Positions 8,801 through 14,335 of a stretch of 14,335 bases of DNA are shown one piece after another (within the stretch, counting starts at the first letter, position 1; each line of letters opens with the position of its first letter). The position numbers and the translations under genes are program-made. Origin of the DNA: Kiritimatiellia bacterium (lineage in GTDB: Bacteria; Verrucomicrobiota; Kiritimatiellia; SLAD01). The notes under the pieces are model-generated. The model worked only from the letters and a program-made list of their open reading frames with translations. It did no database searches and had not been told where the DNA came from. The stretch is taken from the NCBI GenBank assembly GCA_007125875.1, contig SLCI01000164.1, forward strand, positions 1-14,335. Reading direction: 5' to 3'.

Positions 8801-11800
8801 CATCCACGGGCTGAGGCGGTATATCCTGTCGTCCGTCGGGCCGTAATTGTACCCAATGCGTTCCGGACTGTACCATGATTTGCGCGGGCGTCTCATATCC
8901 TGTCGCGATACCATTGAGGTAGATCGGGTGACTTCCACTACCTTGCGCCACCACAGAGATGAACCCACGCCCCAACTGCGAAGTCACCGGCACCCCAGCA
9001 GGCGTCAACCCAATCGTTGCCTCGCGCACTCTGACGCGACTATATTCACCCTCACGACTATCAATCTGTACCGGCGGCACAAACCATAAGTTCTCATCCT
9101 CTAGCGAAACACGATGCCGTCCCGGCGAAGCTTCACCGTAAAATACTGGCTGCACCGCATTCGTCACCCAATCCGGCCGCGGATCTGTGACAGAAAGTAC
9201 ATCAGCCACTGTTTCGTAAGGAACAAAAGTTGCATTCGTAGTTGCCACACCATCCCAAATATCTGCTCCAGCGAAATTAATTTGAACAGGAAGTTGACCA
9301 CTGCCTTCCCTCCCGACACCGAGGAACGTACGATATTCTCCTAACTCCAATTCAAAGAAAACATTAGTCGCTGCGGCACCCGCCTGACTCAAATCCAATA
9401 CGCCACCATTTATGTCTTCTCGATTCGGGACACCAGCATTGAATCCGAGACCTGCTCCAAAAACATATCCAAGGGCAGGGTTAAATAGTTCACCATCAAA
9501 GAATTCAGCTCGATAGAAGGGCGCTTCGGCCTTGACCACGTACTCACCCAACGGCAATCCAATCATTCGGTAACTACCGTCGTCCGCCGTGATCGCTTCA
9601 CCAATCTGCATACCTGGAGCAACGACCTGATGGCCGCCTTGAATGCGGGTAACACCGCCGGCCCCCAATGCGCTAACTCGTGCACCGACAACCGGCCGTC
9701 CACTAATATCGCGCACCCAACCCGCGATTTCGGCACCGGAAAAGACGCGAACATCGTCAACGTACCAACCCGCAAAGTGGTTATTTATTGCATTGGCTTG
9801 AAATACGAACCGTACCAAGACGTTATTATCGCCCGCGAAGCGACTCAGATCGGCACGCTGTAATGCCCACTGATTATTAGTCCGCGATCCGGAGCGGGGC
9901 AAACTAACAGTAACCCAGCCCGGTTGATCGTCACTACGCGCCTGCACGTAGATTTGATCATTGCCTGGTTCCGTTTCATAATACTCGCGCCACTCAATGT
10001 ACAAGTTGCTAACATTAGCTGCCTGAATAGCTCCCTGTGGCGATTGCAAGGCCGCAAGTAATGGCGTGCCTTGGCTGTACGTAGCATCCACATCCGCACC
10101 CGTAGGATCGATCGCCATGCGGTAGGCGGTCGTTCCCGTTCGATCATTACGCCGGAAAATGTCGGGATTTTCTTTGGGAGCGGGCTCCGCCGTCGACAAG
10201 TGCCAGAAATTCCAAGGCAAGTTTGGCGTTGGCAACGTTAACTCCCAGTCATCACGCGTGGCTGATCCAGGCTCAAAATCATCCGCAAAAAGCACTTCAT
10301 AACTCGGGTCGGTATCCGCCGGATCCCAGCCCAGTTCAATTCTCATCCCATCGCTGATACCGGTATTGTGTGTGTCCCAGCGCATGGGATTGAGACCTGC
10401 TACAGTTTTCGCCAAACCATCAGGCAAATCGCTTCCCGCACTGTCCGCCCGATCTGGCAGGGTTGTAACAACTACACCGTCTGCAGTTGTCCATCCATGC
10501 ACCTCTTCCCAATCAGTAATGCCATCTCCATCACTATCGATCGCAAAGGGATCGGTGCCAGCCTGGAAGGCTTCCAAGAATGTCAGCGTATTCACACCTG
10601 CGACTTCATTAGAGGCAGTGGCTACCGCTCCTGTTGGACTGCCGAAATACAGCACTTCCCACCAATCAGGAATCCCGTCCCCATCTGTATCTTCTGCCAA
10701 GCAATCACTTCCGGCGGGCAGAGGCCCTGCGGAAAGAGTGATTACATTATCATCAATGAATCCGCTCTCGTCTTCTGCCCGAACACCAAAACAATAGAGT
10801 CGGAAATCATCCAATCCAGTCTCAACCACAAACTCTGTCTGATTGGTGACGCGAGCGATTTCGTTGCCAAACACGGCGGCTGGATCACAAACAGGCGTCT
10901 CCCAGCATGGCACGCCCATAGGGCTGCGATAAATGCGATACACTATCGATGTAGAGAAGCGATCAATCGCCGGATCCCAGCGTAACTGTACATTTTCATT
11001 CGTCCCGCCGCGTGCGGAGCTCAGACCGCCAAAAACAGGCGGCGAGGTATCGCGCACCAAGGTAAATACGCGGACCTCAGAATTATCCGCCTCATCGGTT
11101 TGTACTGCTATAACCGGAACGCCATCCGAATGTGACACCATTCTCGCACCTAAATTCGTGCCCAGCGATGCGCCGATACCCGGCAGCTCACCGGCACCAC
11201 CAACGCCAGACCAGGTACCTGCCTGTAAGTCAAATTCCTTCACAAGAATCGCGTTACCTTCTCCCGGACCCGCAATCCAAGCGACGGTGACAATGGGTTG
11301 CGGATCAGGCGTATAACTGACCGAAACCGATGAAGGAGACGTCAAGACAGAGTCACTGTCACTAATCCCCGGATAGGAACTGGACCCCGCCATGCCAACC
11401 CATTGCGATCCGGTCCAGCGCGCGACATAAACTTGCGTACGGGGATTATCAATATTATCCGGTCGCTGCAACCAAGCTGCGAAAAGTTGTCCATTCGGTG
11501 CAGCAGCAATAGAAGAAGGATAATCCGCGATAATGCCATCGCCTAAAACACCCAGGCTCTGCCAAGTGCTGCCATTCCACTGAAAGACGCGTATTCGCAG
11601 ATCGTTTCCAGGATGGTCCCCGATCAGTTGCTGGTATGAAATGACCGGATGACCGGCCGCATTGACAGCCAATCGGCCGTTACGCATACGCAAGACGTCC
11701 CCTACTCCATCGGTTTGAGAGTTGCCATAGCCAACCCATTGACTCGATCCGGAATCCCATCTCGCTACATGCATGCGCATGCCACCCATCGGGTGCGATT

Positions 11801-14335
11801 GCATCCACCCTACCACTGGCTCGCCAGCTCCATTAACAACAACTTGCGGGTTCATGACAGGACGCAGATTAGGTCCGGACACCCCATCAGCCTGAGCCGA
11901 AGCGCCCAACTGCTGCCAAGTTGATCCGTCGAAATACCTCAGATAAATACGAGTTTGGCCGTCTGGTTTATGATGCTCCCAGACGACATAGACGTTATCC
12001 CCATCAACAGCGATATCCGGATTCAATGAAGGTTCGATTGAAAGACTGACACCAGTATGAACAGCGGAGTTACCCAGCGACACCCACTGATCTTCCATCT
12101 GGGCCCAATTCCCCAGCTGCGACAAATCGCCCACTTCTCCAACCCATCGACGCACATACACCTGCGTAAAGCCCTGCAAGTCTGGTGCTGAATAGGCAAT
12201 CACCGGCGCATTATCATCATCCAAATCCAAGGCAGGCTCAGCGCCTTGCACACGGCCCTCGATACCAGTCCCGGTCATGATGAAGAGCGCGAAATCCTGC
12301 GGCCCATCGATCACTTCCCATCCATACACCTCGATGGTGTACGTCCCCGGATTGGCATCTTTCAGGCTGACAATCTCCACGTTGTTGAACGCATCACCTA
12401 AGGCCAGATTTATAGTCGTAAAATATTCAGAATGGATCCGGTCGCGGCCATAGAAGTTACCCAAATACCCACCGCCTTGCGGCGCGCGCACAACCAAATC
12501 TATGTCGTTGACAAGCTGCCGGCCGGATCCCGGCGTGCCGGGCGCATCGGTCCATGCCAACACCACTCTCATGTTACCTTCGCCAGGCCCTAAGGTCACT
12601 TCCGTAGTGAACGAATCGCCCGTACGCACGGGAGTAACCTGATCTTGGTCGAGCATAATCAGCTGGCTGAAGTCCCCCATACCAGACCCCAAAATGGACC
12701 GGGAGATATCCATCATACCCCAACCTTGATCCGTTCGCTCAAGATTCCACGGTTGATTTGGATAATTGTAAACGAGAGAATTAAGCATGCGTGCTCCGCC
12801 AACCAACGCGGCCTTGGTCAAGGCAGGAGAAGGCGGTGCGCCGTTTTGTTCCTGATAGTACTGATGGAATAAGGCAGCTCCGCCAGCCACCACCGGACCC
12901 GACATCGACGTACCACTGAAAAAGGCAAAATTGGTCCCCGTATTGACACTGCCAGCACGATAATCGCGCGTCGGTAATTCAGTGATTGATAAGTCGTCGG
13001 GCATTGTATCTCGAGATTGCACCGACATGACATATCCCCCAGGGGCAACAATATCCGGCTTGGTGCGCAAATCCTGCGGCGTCACTGGCCCCCGTGAACT
13101 AAAAGCTGTGACTTGCCAGTCACTATCCGTTTCCACCAAAGCATTAACCCAATTGTCTGCCCGTCGTGGCTGCTCCACCGCACCGACTGTAATGACGTTT
13201 TTGGCATTACCCGGCGAGCCAATCGTCCCGGGGACACCGCCCGTGCCATCGTTATTGCCCGCGCCACTATTGCCGGCCGAAAAGATCACCGTGAACTCTT
13301 GATTGCCGGGCACATTTGGCATGGCGTCTCTGACCAGTTCATCCCACTCCATACTCGACGCACTGTACTGGAATAAAGCGGCACCCCAACTATTGTTGGA
13401 AATACGAGCACCGTGCTCATACGCCACCTCGGCCTGTTCCTGATCCGAGAAACTGCGAAAATCCTCAATAATCACGCCCTGCGCGGCAGGAGCCATACCC
13501 ATAAATTGAAAGGGATGATAAGGTGCACTGCCGGATCCCGGCACAGAAACAGCTGTATCTGACAATGCGCCATTGCCAAATATCGTACCCGCTACATGCG
13601 TACCATGACCATTCAAGTCACCAGGATCCCCCGTTGATCCTTCCAGCGTGCTCTGACGCACGGCATAATGCACAATCCGCGAGTTCACACTCAAATCGAC
13701 AGGCAGATCGGGATTCTGGGCAAATCCAGGATTACGAAAATCTAAACCGCTGTCCGTAACGGCAACTGTTACCCCACTGCCGTCCAAACCGGGTATCCGT
13801 GCTCTCGCCGATTGCACCCGCACCCGTTCCGCAGCCAAGTCATTCATCAACTCAGGGCGAATATCGGGCTCGACCCACTGCACTACATCCATCGCTAACA
13901 GTTCCGGTAATAGTGCGGGATCAGATTCAAACTGAACAATCTGCCGACGCCCTGCCGCGCGAACGCGCTGAACCGTCACGCCGGCCGGAGGCTGAAACTC
14001 TTCGGCGGAAGTCCCTCCAAACAATACGGCAGAATACGCGCCCAAACGCGCCCGCGCTTGAATCTCTTCCTCTGCCCAATTATTCAGATAGTCGAGCAAA
14101 TCTGCGCTCATCTTAAAATACGGGTGGTAAGGCTCAACGTGCAGAACTTTTGAATGGGCAAGCAAATCTGTGACTAACTCAGGAGCTATCCGTACGGCAA
14201 ACGAGGCGTTGGGCACAAAGTGGCTGATTTTCCCCCCCATGTCTTCGACCACCGAGCGGTGCACATCCGACAATGGACCGCGGAACTGCACGATGTAAAA
14301 CTCCGTATCCTCGCGCGCTCGAAAGGCTTCCGGCA
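2841..14335 (-). CDS. Giant secreted mosaic subtilisin-like (S8, KP-43-type) protease, N-terminus beyond the right edge
   Basis: At least 3830 codons end at a TAG at 2841-2843. A GTG at 14291 could be taken as the start, but 14 more in-frame codons (PEAFRAREDTEFYI) run to the edge and complete the first strand of a prodomain, so the gene is 5'-partial and its signal peptide is out of view. Residues here are numbered from that GTG. The catalytic triad is D180 (AVTDSGLD), H229 (NGHGTHVAG) and S462 (SGTSMSGPVVAG), with oxyanion N341 (SAGNSG), so the protease should be active. The region at 575-675 (VVLAWTDAPG, LVNDIDLVV, GTYTIEVYGWEV) matches the C-terminal barrel of KP-43-type alkaline proteases. 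About 3100 residues of binding, propeller and calcium-repeat modules follow. No transmembrane anchor, LPXTG or PEP-CTERM signal is visible at the C-terminus. The likely role is extracellular or cell-surface proteolysis or adhesion; the substrate is unknown. Confidence 0.95.
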   Translation of the reverse strand, partial: PEAFRAREDTEFYIVQFRGPLSDVHRSVVEDMGGKISHFVPNASFAVRIAPELVTDLLAHSKVLHVEPYHPYFKMSADLLDYLNNWAEEEIQARARLGAYSAVLFGGTSAEEFQPPAGVTVQRVRAAGRRQIVQFESDPALLPELLAMDVVQWVEPDIRPELMNDLAAERVRVQSARARIPGLDGSGVTVAVTDSGLDFRNPGFAQNPDLPVDLSVNSRIVHYAVRQSTLEGSTGDPGDLNGHGTHVAGTIFGNGALSDTAVSVPGSGSAPYHPFQFMGMAPAAQGVIIEDFRSFSDQEQAEVAYEHGARISNNSWGAALFQYSASSMEWDELVRDAMPNVPGNQEFTVIFSAGNSGAGNNDGTGGVPGTIGSPGNAKNVITVGAVEQPRRADNWVNALVETDSDWQVTAFSSRGPVTPQDLRTKPDIVAPGGYVMSVQSRDTMPDDLSITELPTRDYRAGSVNTGTNFAFFSGTSMSGPVVAGGAALFHQYYQEQNGAPPSPALTKAALVGGARMLNSLVYNYPNQPWNLERTDQGWGMMDISRSILGSGMGDFSQLIMLDQDQVTPVRTGDSFTTEVTLGPGEGNMRVVLAWTDAPGTPGSGRQLVNDIDLVVRAPQGGGYLGNFYGRDRIHSEYFTTINLALGDAFNNVEIVSLKDANPGTYTIEVYGWEVIDGPQDFALFIMTGTGIEGRVQGAEPALDLDDDNAPVIAYSAPDLQGFTQVYVRRWVGEVGDLSQLGNWAQMEDQWVSLGNSAVHTGVSLSIEPSLNPDIAVDGDNVYVVWEHHKPDGQTRIYLRYFDGSTWQQLGASAQADGVSGPNLRPVMNPQVVVNGAGEPVVGWMQSHPMGGMRMHVARWDSGSSQWVGYGNSQTDGVGDVLRMRNGRLAVNAAGHPVISYQQLIGDHPGNDLRIRVFQWNGSTWQSLGVLGDGIIADYPSSIAAAPNGQLFAAWLQRPDNIDNPRTQVYVARWTGSQWVGMAGSSSYPGISDSDSVLTSPSSVSVSYTPDPQPIVTVAWIAGPGEGNAILVKEFDLQAGTWSGVGGAGELPGIGASLGTNLGARMVSHSDGVPVIAVQTDEADNSEVRVFTLVRDTSPPVFGGLSSARGGTNENVQLRWDPAIDRFSTSIVYRIYRSPMGVPCWETPVCDPAAVFGNEIARVTNQTEFVVETGLDDFRLYCFGVRAEDESGFIDDNVITLSAGPLPAGSDCLAEDTDGDGIPDWWEVLYFGSPTGAVATASNEVAGVNTLTFLEAFQAGTDPFAIDSDGDGITDWEEVHGWTTADGVVVTTLPDRADSAGSDLPDGLAKTVAGLNPMRWDTHNTGISDGMRIELGWDPADTDPSYEVLFADDFEPGSATRDDWELTLPTPNLPWNFWHLSTAEPAPKENPDIFRRNDRTGTTAYRMAIDPTGADVDATYSQGTPLLAALQSPQGAIQAANVSNLYIEWREYYETEPGNDQIYVQARSDDQPGWVTVSLPRSGSRTNNQWALQRADLSRFAGDNNVLVRFVFQANAINNHFAGWYVDDVRVFSGAEIAGWVRDISGRPVVGARVSALGAGGVTRIQGGHQVVAPGMQIGEAITADDGSYRMIGLPLGEYVVKAEAPFYRAEFFDGELFNPALGYVFGAGLGFNAGVPNREDINGGVLDLSQAGAAATNVFFELELGEYRTFLGVGREGSGQLPVQINFAGADIWDGVATTNATFVPYETVADVLSVTDPRPDWVTNAVQPVFYGEASPGRHRVSLEDENLWFVPPVQIDSREGEYSRVRVREATIGLTPAGVPVTSQLGRGFISVVAQGSGSHPIYLNGIATGYETPAQIMVQSGTHWVQLRPDGRQDIPPQPVDVPIGRLATVNFTSEQINGASGTVRVHIRDPFGSEISNATQRVFLNGRELDYDGATISASPIAIEDLRVGTHFVSVRAEGFRDSEARPVVVRADETTPVFFSLFQADADYDLVGDHSEIVAYDDIFRFDRTQDPAGDGLTTLLQFELFRNFGIMLDLFEADTDGDFMRDRDELSYSGYLRADEVGSGGYVNHPDHLMFAWSRLATNAVQDTDTVRARFVGRFLEGVSNFEQPAGQAYTASIEGDRFVATGLTHVPPTNMPSRASVETWFTGIQPEVSVGWTKAVRQGHPPSARIFADTHPNEVDTSGDGIWDGYAFEYMMITQMVAGVAVTNRILDPIEWGRQHDDPDADGLTNLQEFEYGRSVGQPLGLDPRNPDTDGDGMPDGWEVFYGLNPLDASDAMEDLSGDGLINLLEYLYGTNPTIPDTDGDGLTDYQEIFGTENPWKEDAFFPEFPGSTDPLNPDTDGDGLSDGLEILLGTNPNRWDTSGDGMSDGFAVLDPYGNLLPEDERLDPLDPLEGGRDASGDGMTNLENFLVRDGLGNFGRPPEGVVWDYWLDPRSTDSDGDGMPDVFEVYFGLHPFDPIVTKEGETISRYPALGTAGDVDRDGLWNLREYEIRFHLDPNADPFIMPGLSTDPWDPDTDDDGLFDGEEDRAFRTNPLLQDTDGDGLLDGSGIAGTFGEVESAFRDSLYELVELTNSLTWAEAVEFASSTNFLHPYHPGVFGQLAVIRNSNQIERVDAKIAAATGLVAIGGRADGSIEVEWVNNQFTLLDLVLPPYGPGEPAVSGGVLAIDPALSDGANWVSLLDDFEFDYMLVEYEYYPTETNHYDQALNDLWQLVWPGLEDLPHWQRVEVAEDSPLPPPRWGHAASYVPVYEAKIGPPENRWDRTPASDDRVITLLDNRQLVVFGGRDGVTRYGDVWEFRIRDNMWHRSIEPLYGSQALFLDSRSEFQAITKFSYRNTGEGLPGYVSTDGNSTIPGFPVNRPRPASRSMDWTYLYGGWDNDYSYLQGHAYYKSTDDPRPITEVFGGAGNIGATQVINEDGDEEVVTGERFAVGGPGTAWSLEGNDYLLVGYSAVQIEDFTLFLETHEIEEVFLLLPLARSASANFTIEIRAEITSDGLAEIRSSEADYTEDTPEDRWNEVPANIVVSDPMTYEVDAGAGSLEIDVTDIVRQLLELADNASGYDGSAIGFVFDATGVGNDYIAVRTEFSRLRAQFVPSYKIDPEWRFPTSLTRVTTGDRPFLGARKSHAMVFNYARDRAFLFGGIDGNTVMGDTYEGQLNIGANPGGITWRTIVSNQNPSPRWGHSMAYDANNNRIVMFGGFDAQHRPLNDLWVYEFIEDPPEDEPEDEGDNGDGEVVEQVGGQFSPGQWRRITSFASSDRPQPRGGASMIYYGDYDWDRGLDEYSVSANKRQVVLFGGTDGEQYFNDTWVLDGERWILANPTGELSQAPPPRAFATLDWAQNARNLPDPDGGAEFRENVPPPDGPGARPAALLFGGRTGTLPTGRDTDRDMVEDGVEHSIGGPDAGRDPRVSAIVNYDADEPLPTPPDETLPFNFVPIGPLYGFGPTLGPGEAPRGLIADMESLRHDDARNHRARGFPWEVWPESDAFTSVGPRPLPQRGVETKIPEQSMLWYSRHAGASHDDPRNVWKLGVPDPSAAGPGAVPPWAYSGRWVFGTQLDGNYPNNAKMELYSPIFDLTLPPLTSPDPDNLNAFHLVFHEWLHLADANDTVKIDLVRPTTTADIFNRRTGTGRPTPIVLAPRNNAFNTTGEWRRVVVPLEIAGNESNIFLRFTLETDSSGTAGGWYIDDVAIIQGGNLEGTFPGLGAGSPVELLGDMDGVLIDSTVSYGAGQFGFGVLPAGVYRVRGAGAASPSLTVGPGAWLDDDVILSPITGPSPLLFGIGQSQPPVPLGQQAFASPVMEIQWASEHGRSYVVEYTEDLGQSNPQWNLLTTSPITAVGSEMKVWDETGAGQLRFYRVRMLP
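2844..3044 (-). other. C-terminal 'YVVEYTEDL ... RFYRVR' domain
   Basis: The last 67 residues contain MEIQWASEHGRSYVVEYTED, QWNLLTTSPI and finally LRFYRVRMLP. This small beta domain at the extreme C-terminus is, from memory, common in large secreted proteins of Verrucomicrobiota-type bacteria. It may act in export or sorting, but no mechanism is known to me. No hydrophobic anchor follows it. Confidence 0.6.
3117..3347 (-). other. Second regulatory-like beta-sandwich
   Basis: Residues about 3649-3725 (LEGTFPGLGAGSPVELLGD, then FGFGVLPAGVYRVRG) resemble a carboxypeptidase-regulatory-like or prealbumin-like sandwich. The order of a MAM-like domain followed by such a sandwich repeats the order at residues 1333-1590. 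Confidence 0.45.
3348..4019 (-). other. MAM-like jelly-roll domain 2
   Basis: Residues about 3425-3648 resemble the first MAM-like domain. They have YSGRWVFGTQLDGNYPN, then MELYSPIFDLTLPP, the strand FHLVFHEWLHLADANDTVKI, WRRVVVPLEIAG, IFLRFTLETD and the closing GGWYIDDVAIIQGG. Lesser parts before residue 3495 are of uncertain fold. A binding role is inferred. Confidence 0.6.
4257..6254 (-). repeat. Six-blade Kelch propeller with an inserted domain
   Basis: Residues about 2680-3345 carry six Kelch repeats. They are marked by LVVFGGRDG (2735-2743), WTYLYGGWD (2825-2833), AFLFGGIDG (3092-3100), RIVMFGGFD (3148-3156), QVVLFGGTDG (3246-3255) and AALLFGGRTG (3325-3334). Upstream strands such as PRWGHAASYVP, SHAMVFN and PRWGHSMAY, and following DVWEF, DLWVYEF and DTWVLDG, complete the blades. 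Between blades 2 and 3 sits a roughly 200-residue insertion (2856-3052). An acidic low-complexity linker (PPEDEPEDEGDNGDGE, 3174-3189) separates blades 4 and 5. Kelch propellers in secreted proteins usually bind proteins or carbohydrates. Confidence 0.85.
5136..5726 (-). other. Jelly-roll-like domain inserted between Kelch blades 2 and 3
   Basis: Residues 2856-3052 interrupt the propeller. The order VEEVFLLLP-type strand (EIEEVFLLLPLARSA, 2921-2935), a charged YTEDTPEDRWNEV loop, LEIDVTDIVRQLLELAD (2995-3011), IGFVFDATG and a final AQFVPSY resembles DNRLRE or CBM-like jelly rolls that often bind polysaccharide. The resemblance rests on motif order, mainly 'DVTDIV..L', and is tentative. Confidence 0.45.
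6342..6764 (-). other. Degenerate C-type-lectin-like domain
   Basis: Residues about 2510-2650 follow the order of a C-type-lectin-like fold. They show YELVELTNSLTWAEAVEFAS, then GQLAVIRNSNQIERVD, GLVAIGGRADGSIEVEW, GEPAVSGGVLAI, NWVSLLDD and finally MLVEYEY. The helix after TWAEA, the 'LAVI', the 'GG..DG...W' and the final strand are in the right places. The disulfide cysteines and the EPN or QPD sugar-binding motif are absent, so calcium-dependent sugar binding is doubtful. Confidence 0.6.
6777..8489 (-). repeat. Second, long TSP3 calcium-binding array
   Basis: Residues 1935-2505 contain about fifteen TSP3-type loops. The clearest begin at residues 1990, 2133, 2175, 2205, 2232, 2254, 2292, 2314, 2351, 2391, 2470 and 2493. 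Two loop types partly alternate: DTDGDGMPDGWE with full acidic ligands, and SGDGLINLLEY-type loops in which Ser replaces one Asp. Between loops run short GLNP or GTNP turns. At DNA level the plus strand repeats close variants of GCCATCGCCATCGGTATC; identical copies lie at 7401-7418 and 7662-7679. The array is split by a non-TSP3 segment at about residues 2001-2130. It should form a calcium-stiffened stalk. Confidence 0.9.
8502..9374 (-). other. PEGA-like repeat region
   Basis: Residues about 1640-1930 are beta-rich. They include a clear PEGA-like unit, IYLNGIATGYETPAQIMVQS followed by GTHWVQLRPDG (1790-1820). A second is RVFLNGRELDY ... LRVGTHFVSVRAEGF (1871-1910). A possible third is at 1715-1742 (PVFYGEASPGRHRVSLEDEN). 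PEGA units occur as surface spacer or binding modules. The number of copies is uncertain. Confidence 0.55.
9522..9734 (-). other. Carboxypeptidase-regulatory-like beta-sandwich
   Basis: Residues about 1520-1590 show the pattern EIAGWVRDISGRPVVGARVS, then ADDGSYRMIGLPLGEYVVKA. This is the usual signature of the carboxypeptidase-regulatory-like fold (G.V.D..G.P..GA.V, then T...G.Y....L..G.Y.V). It is a structural spacer domain, not catalytic. Confidence 0.75.
9735..10295 (-). other. MAM-like jelly-roll domain 1
   Basis: Residues about 1333-1519 run from LFADDFEPGSATRDDWEL to FAGWYVDDVRVFSG. The opening 'DDFE...W' and the closing 'GWYVDDV' are typical of MAM-like or concanavalin-like jelly rolls in secreted bacterial proteins. 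The central strand is LYIEWREYYE (1430-1439). Likely role is ligand or glycan binding; this is inferred. Confidence 0.6.
10302..10700 (-). repeat. First thrombospondin type 3 (TSP3) calcium-binding cluster
   Basis: Residues 1198-1330 contain DTDGDGIPDWWE (1201-1212), DSDGDGITDWEE (1252-1263) and a degenerate third loop, DTHNTGISDG (1306-1315), that has lost most calcium ligands. The aspartate spacing is that of TSP3 repeats, which bind calcium and stiffen long secreted proteins. Confidence 0.85.
10722..11051 (-). other. FN3-like domain with clustered cysteines
   Basis: Residues 1081-1190 resemble a fibronectin type III domain. They start DTSPPVFGGLSSARG, with VQLRWDPAID as the B-strand, YRIYRSP as the C-strand and LYCFGVRAEDESG near the end. 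The loop after YRIYRSP carries C1129 and C1135; C1167 lies in the F-strand and C1197 just after the domain. These are the only cysteines visible in the giant protein. Confidence 0.6.
11052..12224 (-). repeat. Seven-repeat putative beta-propeller
   Basis: Residues about 690-1080 hold seven repeats of roughly 55-70 residues. A typical repeat has a strand such as GHPVISY or GEPVVGW, a variable loop, then a strand such as VYVRRW, IYLRYF, HVARW, RVFQW, VYVARW or VKEF, and ends with W-x-x-L/Y-G (WVSLG, WQQLG, WVGYG, WQSLG). The second-strand positions lie near residues 715, 786, 845, 905, 959, 1020 and 1078. Seven copies of this length suit a single closed propeller. Binding partner and fold family are not identified. 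Confidence 0.65.
12267..12674 (-). other. KP-43-type C-terminal beta-barrel domain
   Basis: Residues about 540-675 follow the catalytic domain directly. They show the pattern known from KP-43-type proteases: VVLAWTDAPGTPG, LVNDIDLVVRAP, a YLGN turn, then NNVEIVSL and GTYTIEVYGWEVIDGPQDFALFI. In that family the barrel packs on the catalytic domain and helps bind calcium. The match is by motif order, recalled rather than searched. Confidence 0.8.
12687..13799 (-). other. S8 catalytic domain
   Basis: Residues about 165-535 form the subtilisin fold. It opens with GLDGSGVTVAVTDSGLD containing catalytic D180. The His motif NGHGTHVAGTIFG has H229 and the substrate-binding strand is ISNNSWG (297-303). 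Oxyanion N341 lies in FSAGNSG, PDIVAPG is at 412-418, and the Ser motif FFSGTSMSGPVVAG has S462. All key residues are present. The domain is somewhat larger than a minimal subtilisin because of loops, as is usual in the KP-43 group. Confidence 0.93.
13812..14335 (-). other. Tandem I9-like prodomains of the S8 protease
   Basis: Two copies of an inhibitor I9-like fold precede the catalytic domain. Copy 1 starts upstream of the GTG (FYIVQFRGPLSDVHRSVVED) and ends at VLHVEPYHPYF (residues 49-59). Copy 2 covers about residues 86-148, ending VVQWVEPDIRPEL. Matching elements are the opening strand (YIVQF and SAVLF), a helix (LVTDLLAHS and LLPELLAMD) and the closing HVEP and WVEP. Such domains normally chaperone and inhibit the protease until cleaved off. 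Duplication is seen by internal alignment; the I9 assignment is inferred. Confidence 0.6.

Overview
The window is almost entirely coding. All four genes lie on the minus strand, so transcription runs from right to left, and no gene is supported on the plus strand. No stretch of more than 75 bases lacks a gene. The organism cannot be named from the sequence alone. Three things suggest a PVC-group bacterium such as Verrucomicrobiota or Kiritimatiellota: a very long mosaic secreted protein, thrombospondin type 3 calcium-binding repeats, and a C-terminal domain of the 'YVVEYTEDL ... RFYRVR' type. This assignment is inference from family resemblance. Base composition is moderate.

Layout in the direction of transcription. 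(1) 14335 to 2841 holds one giant open frame of at least 3830 codons whose N-terminus lies beyond the right edge. It encodes a secreted subtilisin-like (S8, KP-43-type) protease. In order it carries: tandem I9-like prodomains, the catalytic domain, a KP-43-type beta-barrel, a seven-repeat putative beta-propeller, an FN3-like domain holding all four cysteines of the visible protein, calcium-binding TSP3 repeats, a MAM-like jelly roll, a carboxypeptidase-regulatory-like domain, PEGA-like repeats, a large second TSP3 array, a degenerate C-type-lectin-like domain, a six-blade Kelch propeller interrupted by a jelly-roll-like insertion, a second MAM-like domain, a second regulatory-like domain and the C-terminal FYRVR domain. 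(2) 2801 to 1959 is a small beta-rich lipoprotein gene only 39 bases downstream, probably cotranscribed with the giant gene. (3) 1933 to 1900 is a strong hairpin that probably ends this unit. (4) 1886 to 1086 is a family 2 glycosyltransferase. Its stop overlaps by four bases (ATGA) the start of (5), a family 4 glycosyltransferase that runs off the left edge. That last gene contains a degenerate 7-bp tandem repeat in its interdomain linker.

Functionally the window joins two modules. One is a cell-surface or extracellular module: giant protease or adhesin plus lipoprotein. The other is a polysaccharide or glycan assembly module: the GT2 and GT4 pair. Whether they act together cannot be told from the sequence. 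The least ordinary content is the mosaic architecture itself, the domain inserted into the Kelch propeller, an uncharacterised segment interrupting the TSP3 array, the in-frame heptamer array in the glycosyltransferase, and the hairpin set directly against the GT2 start codon.
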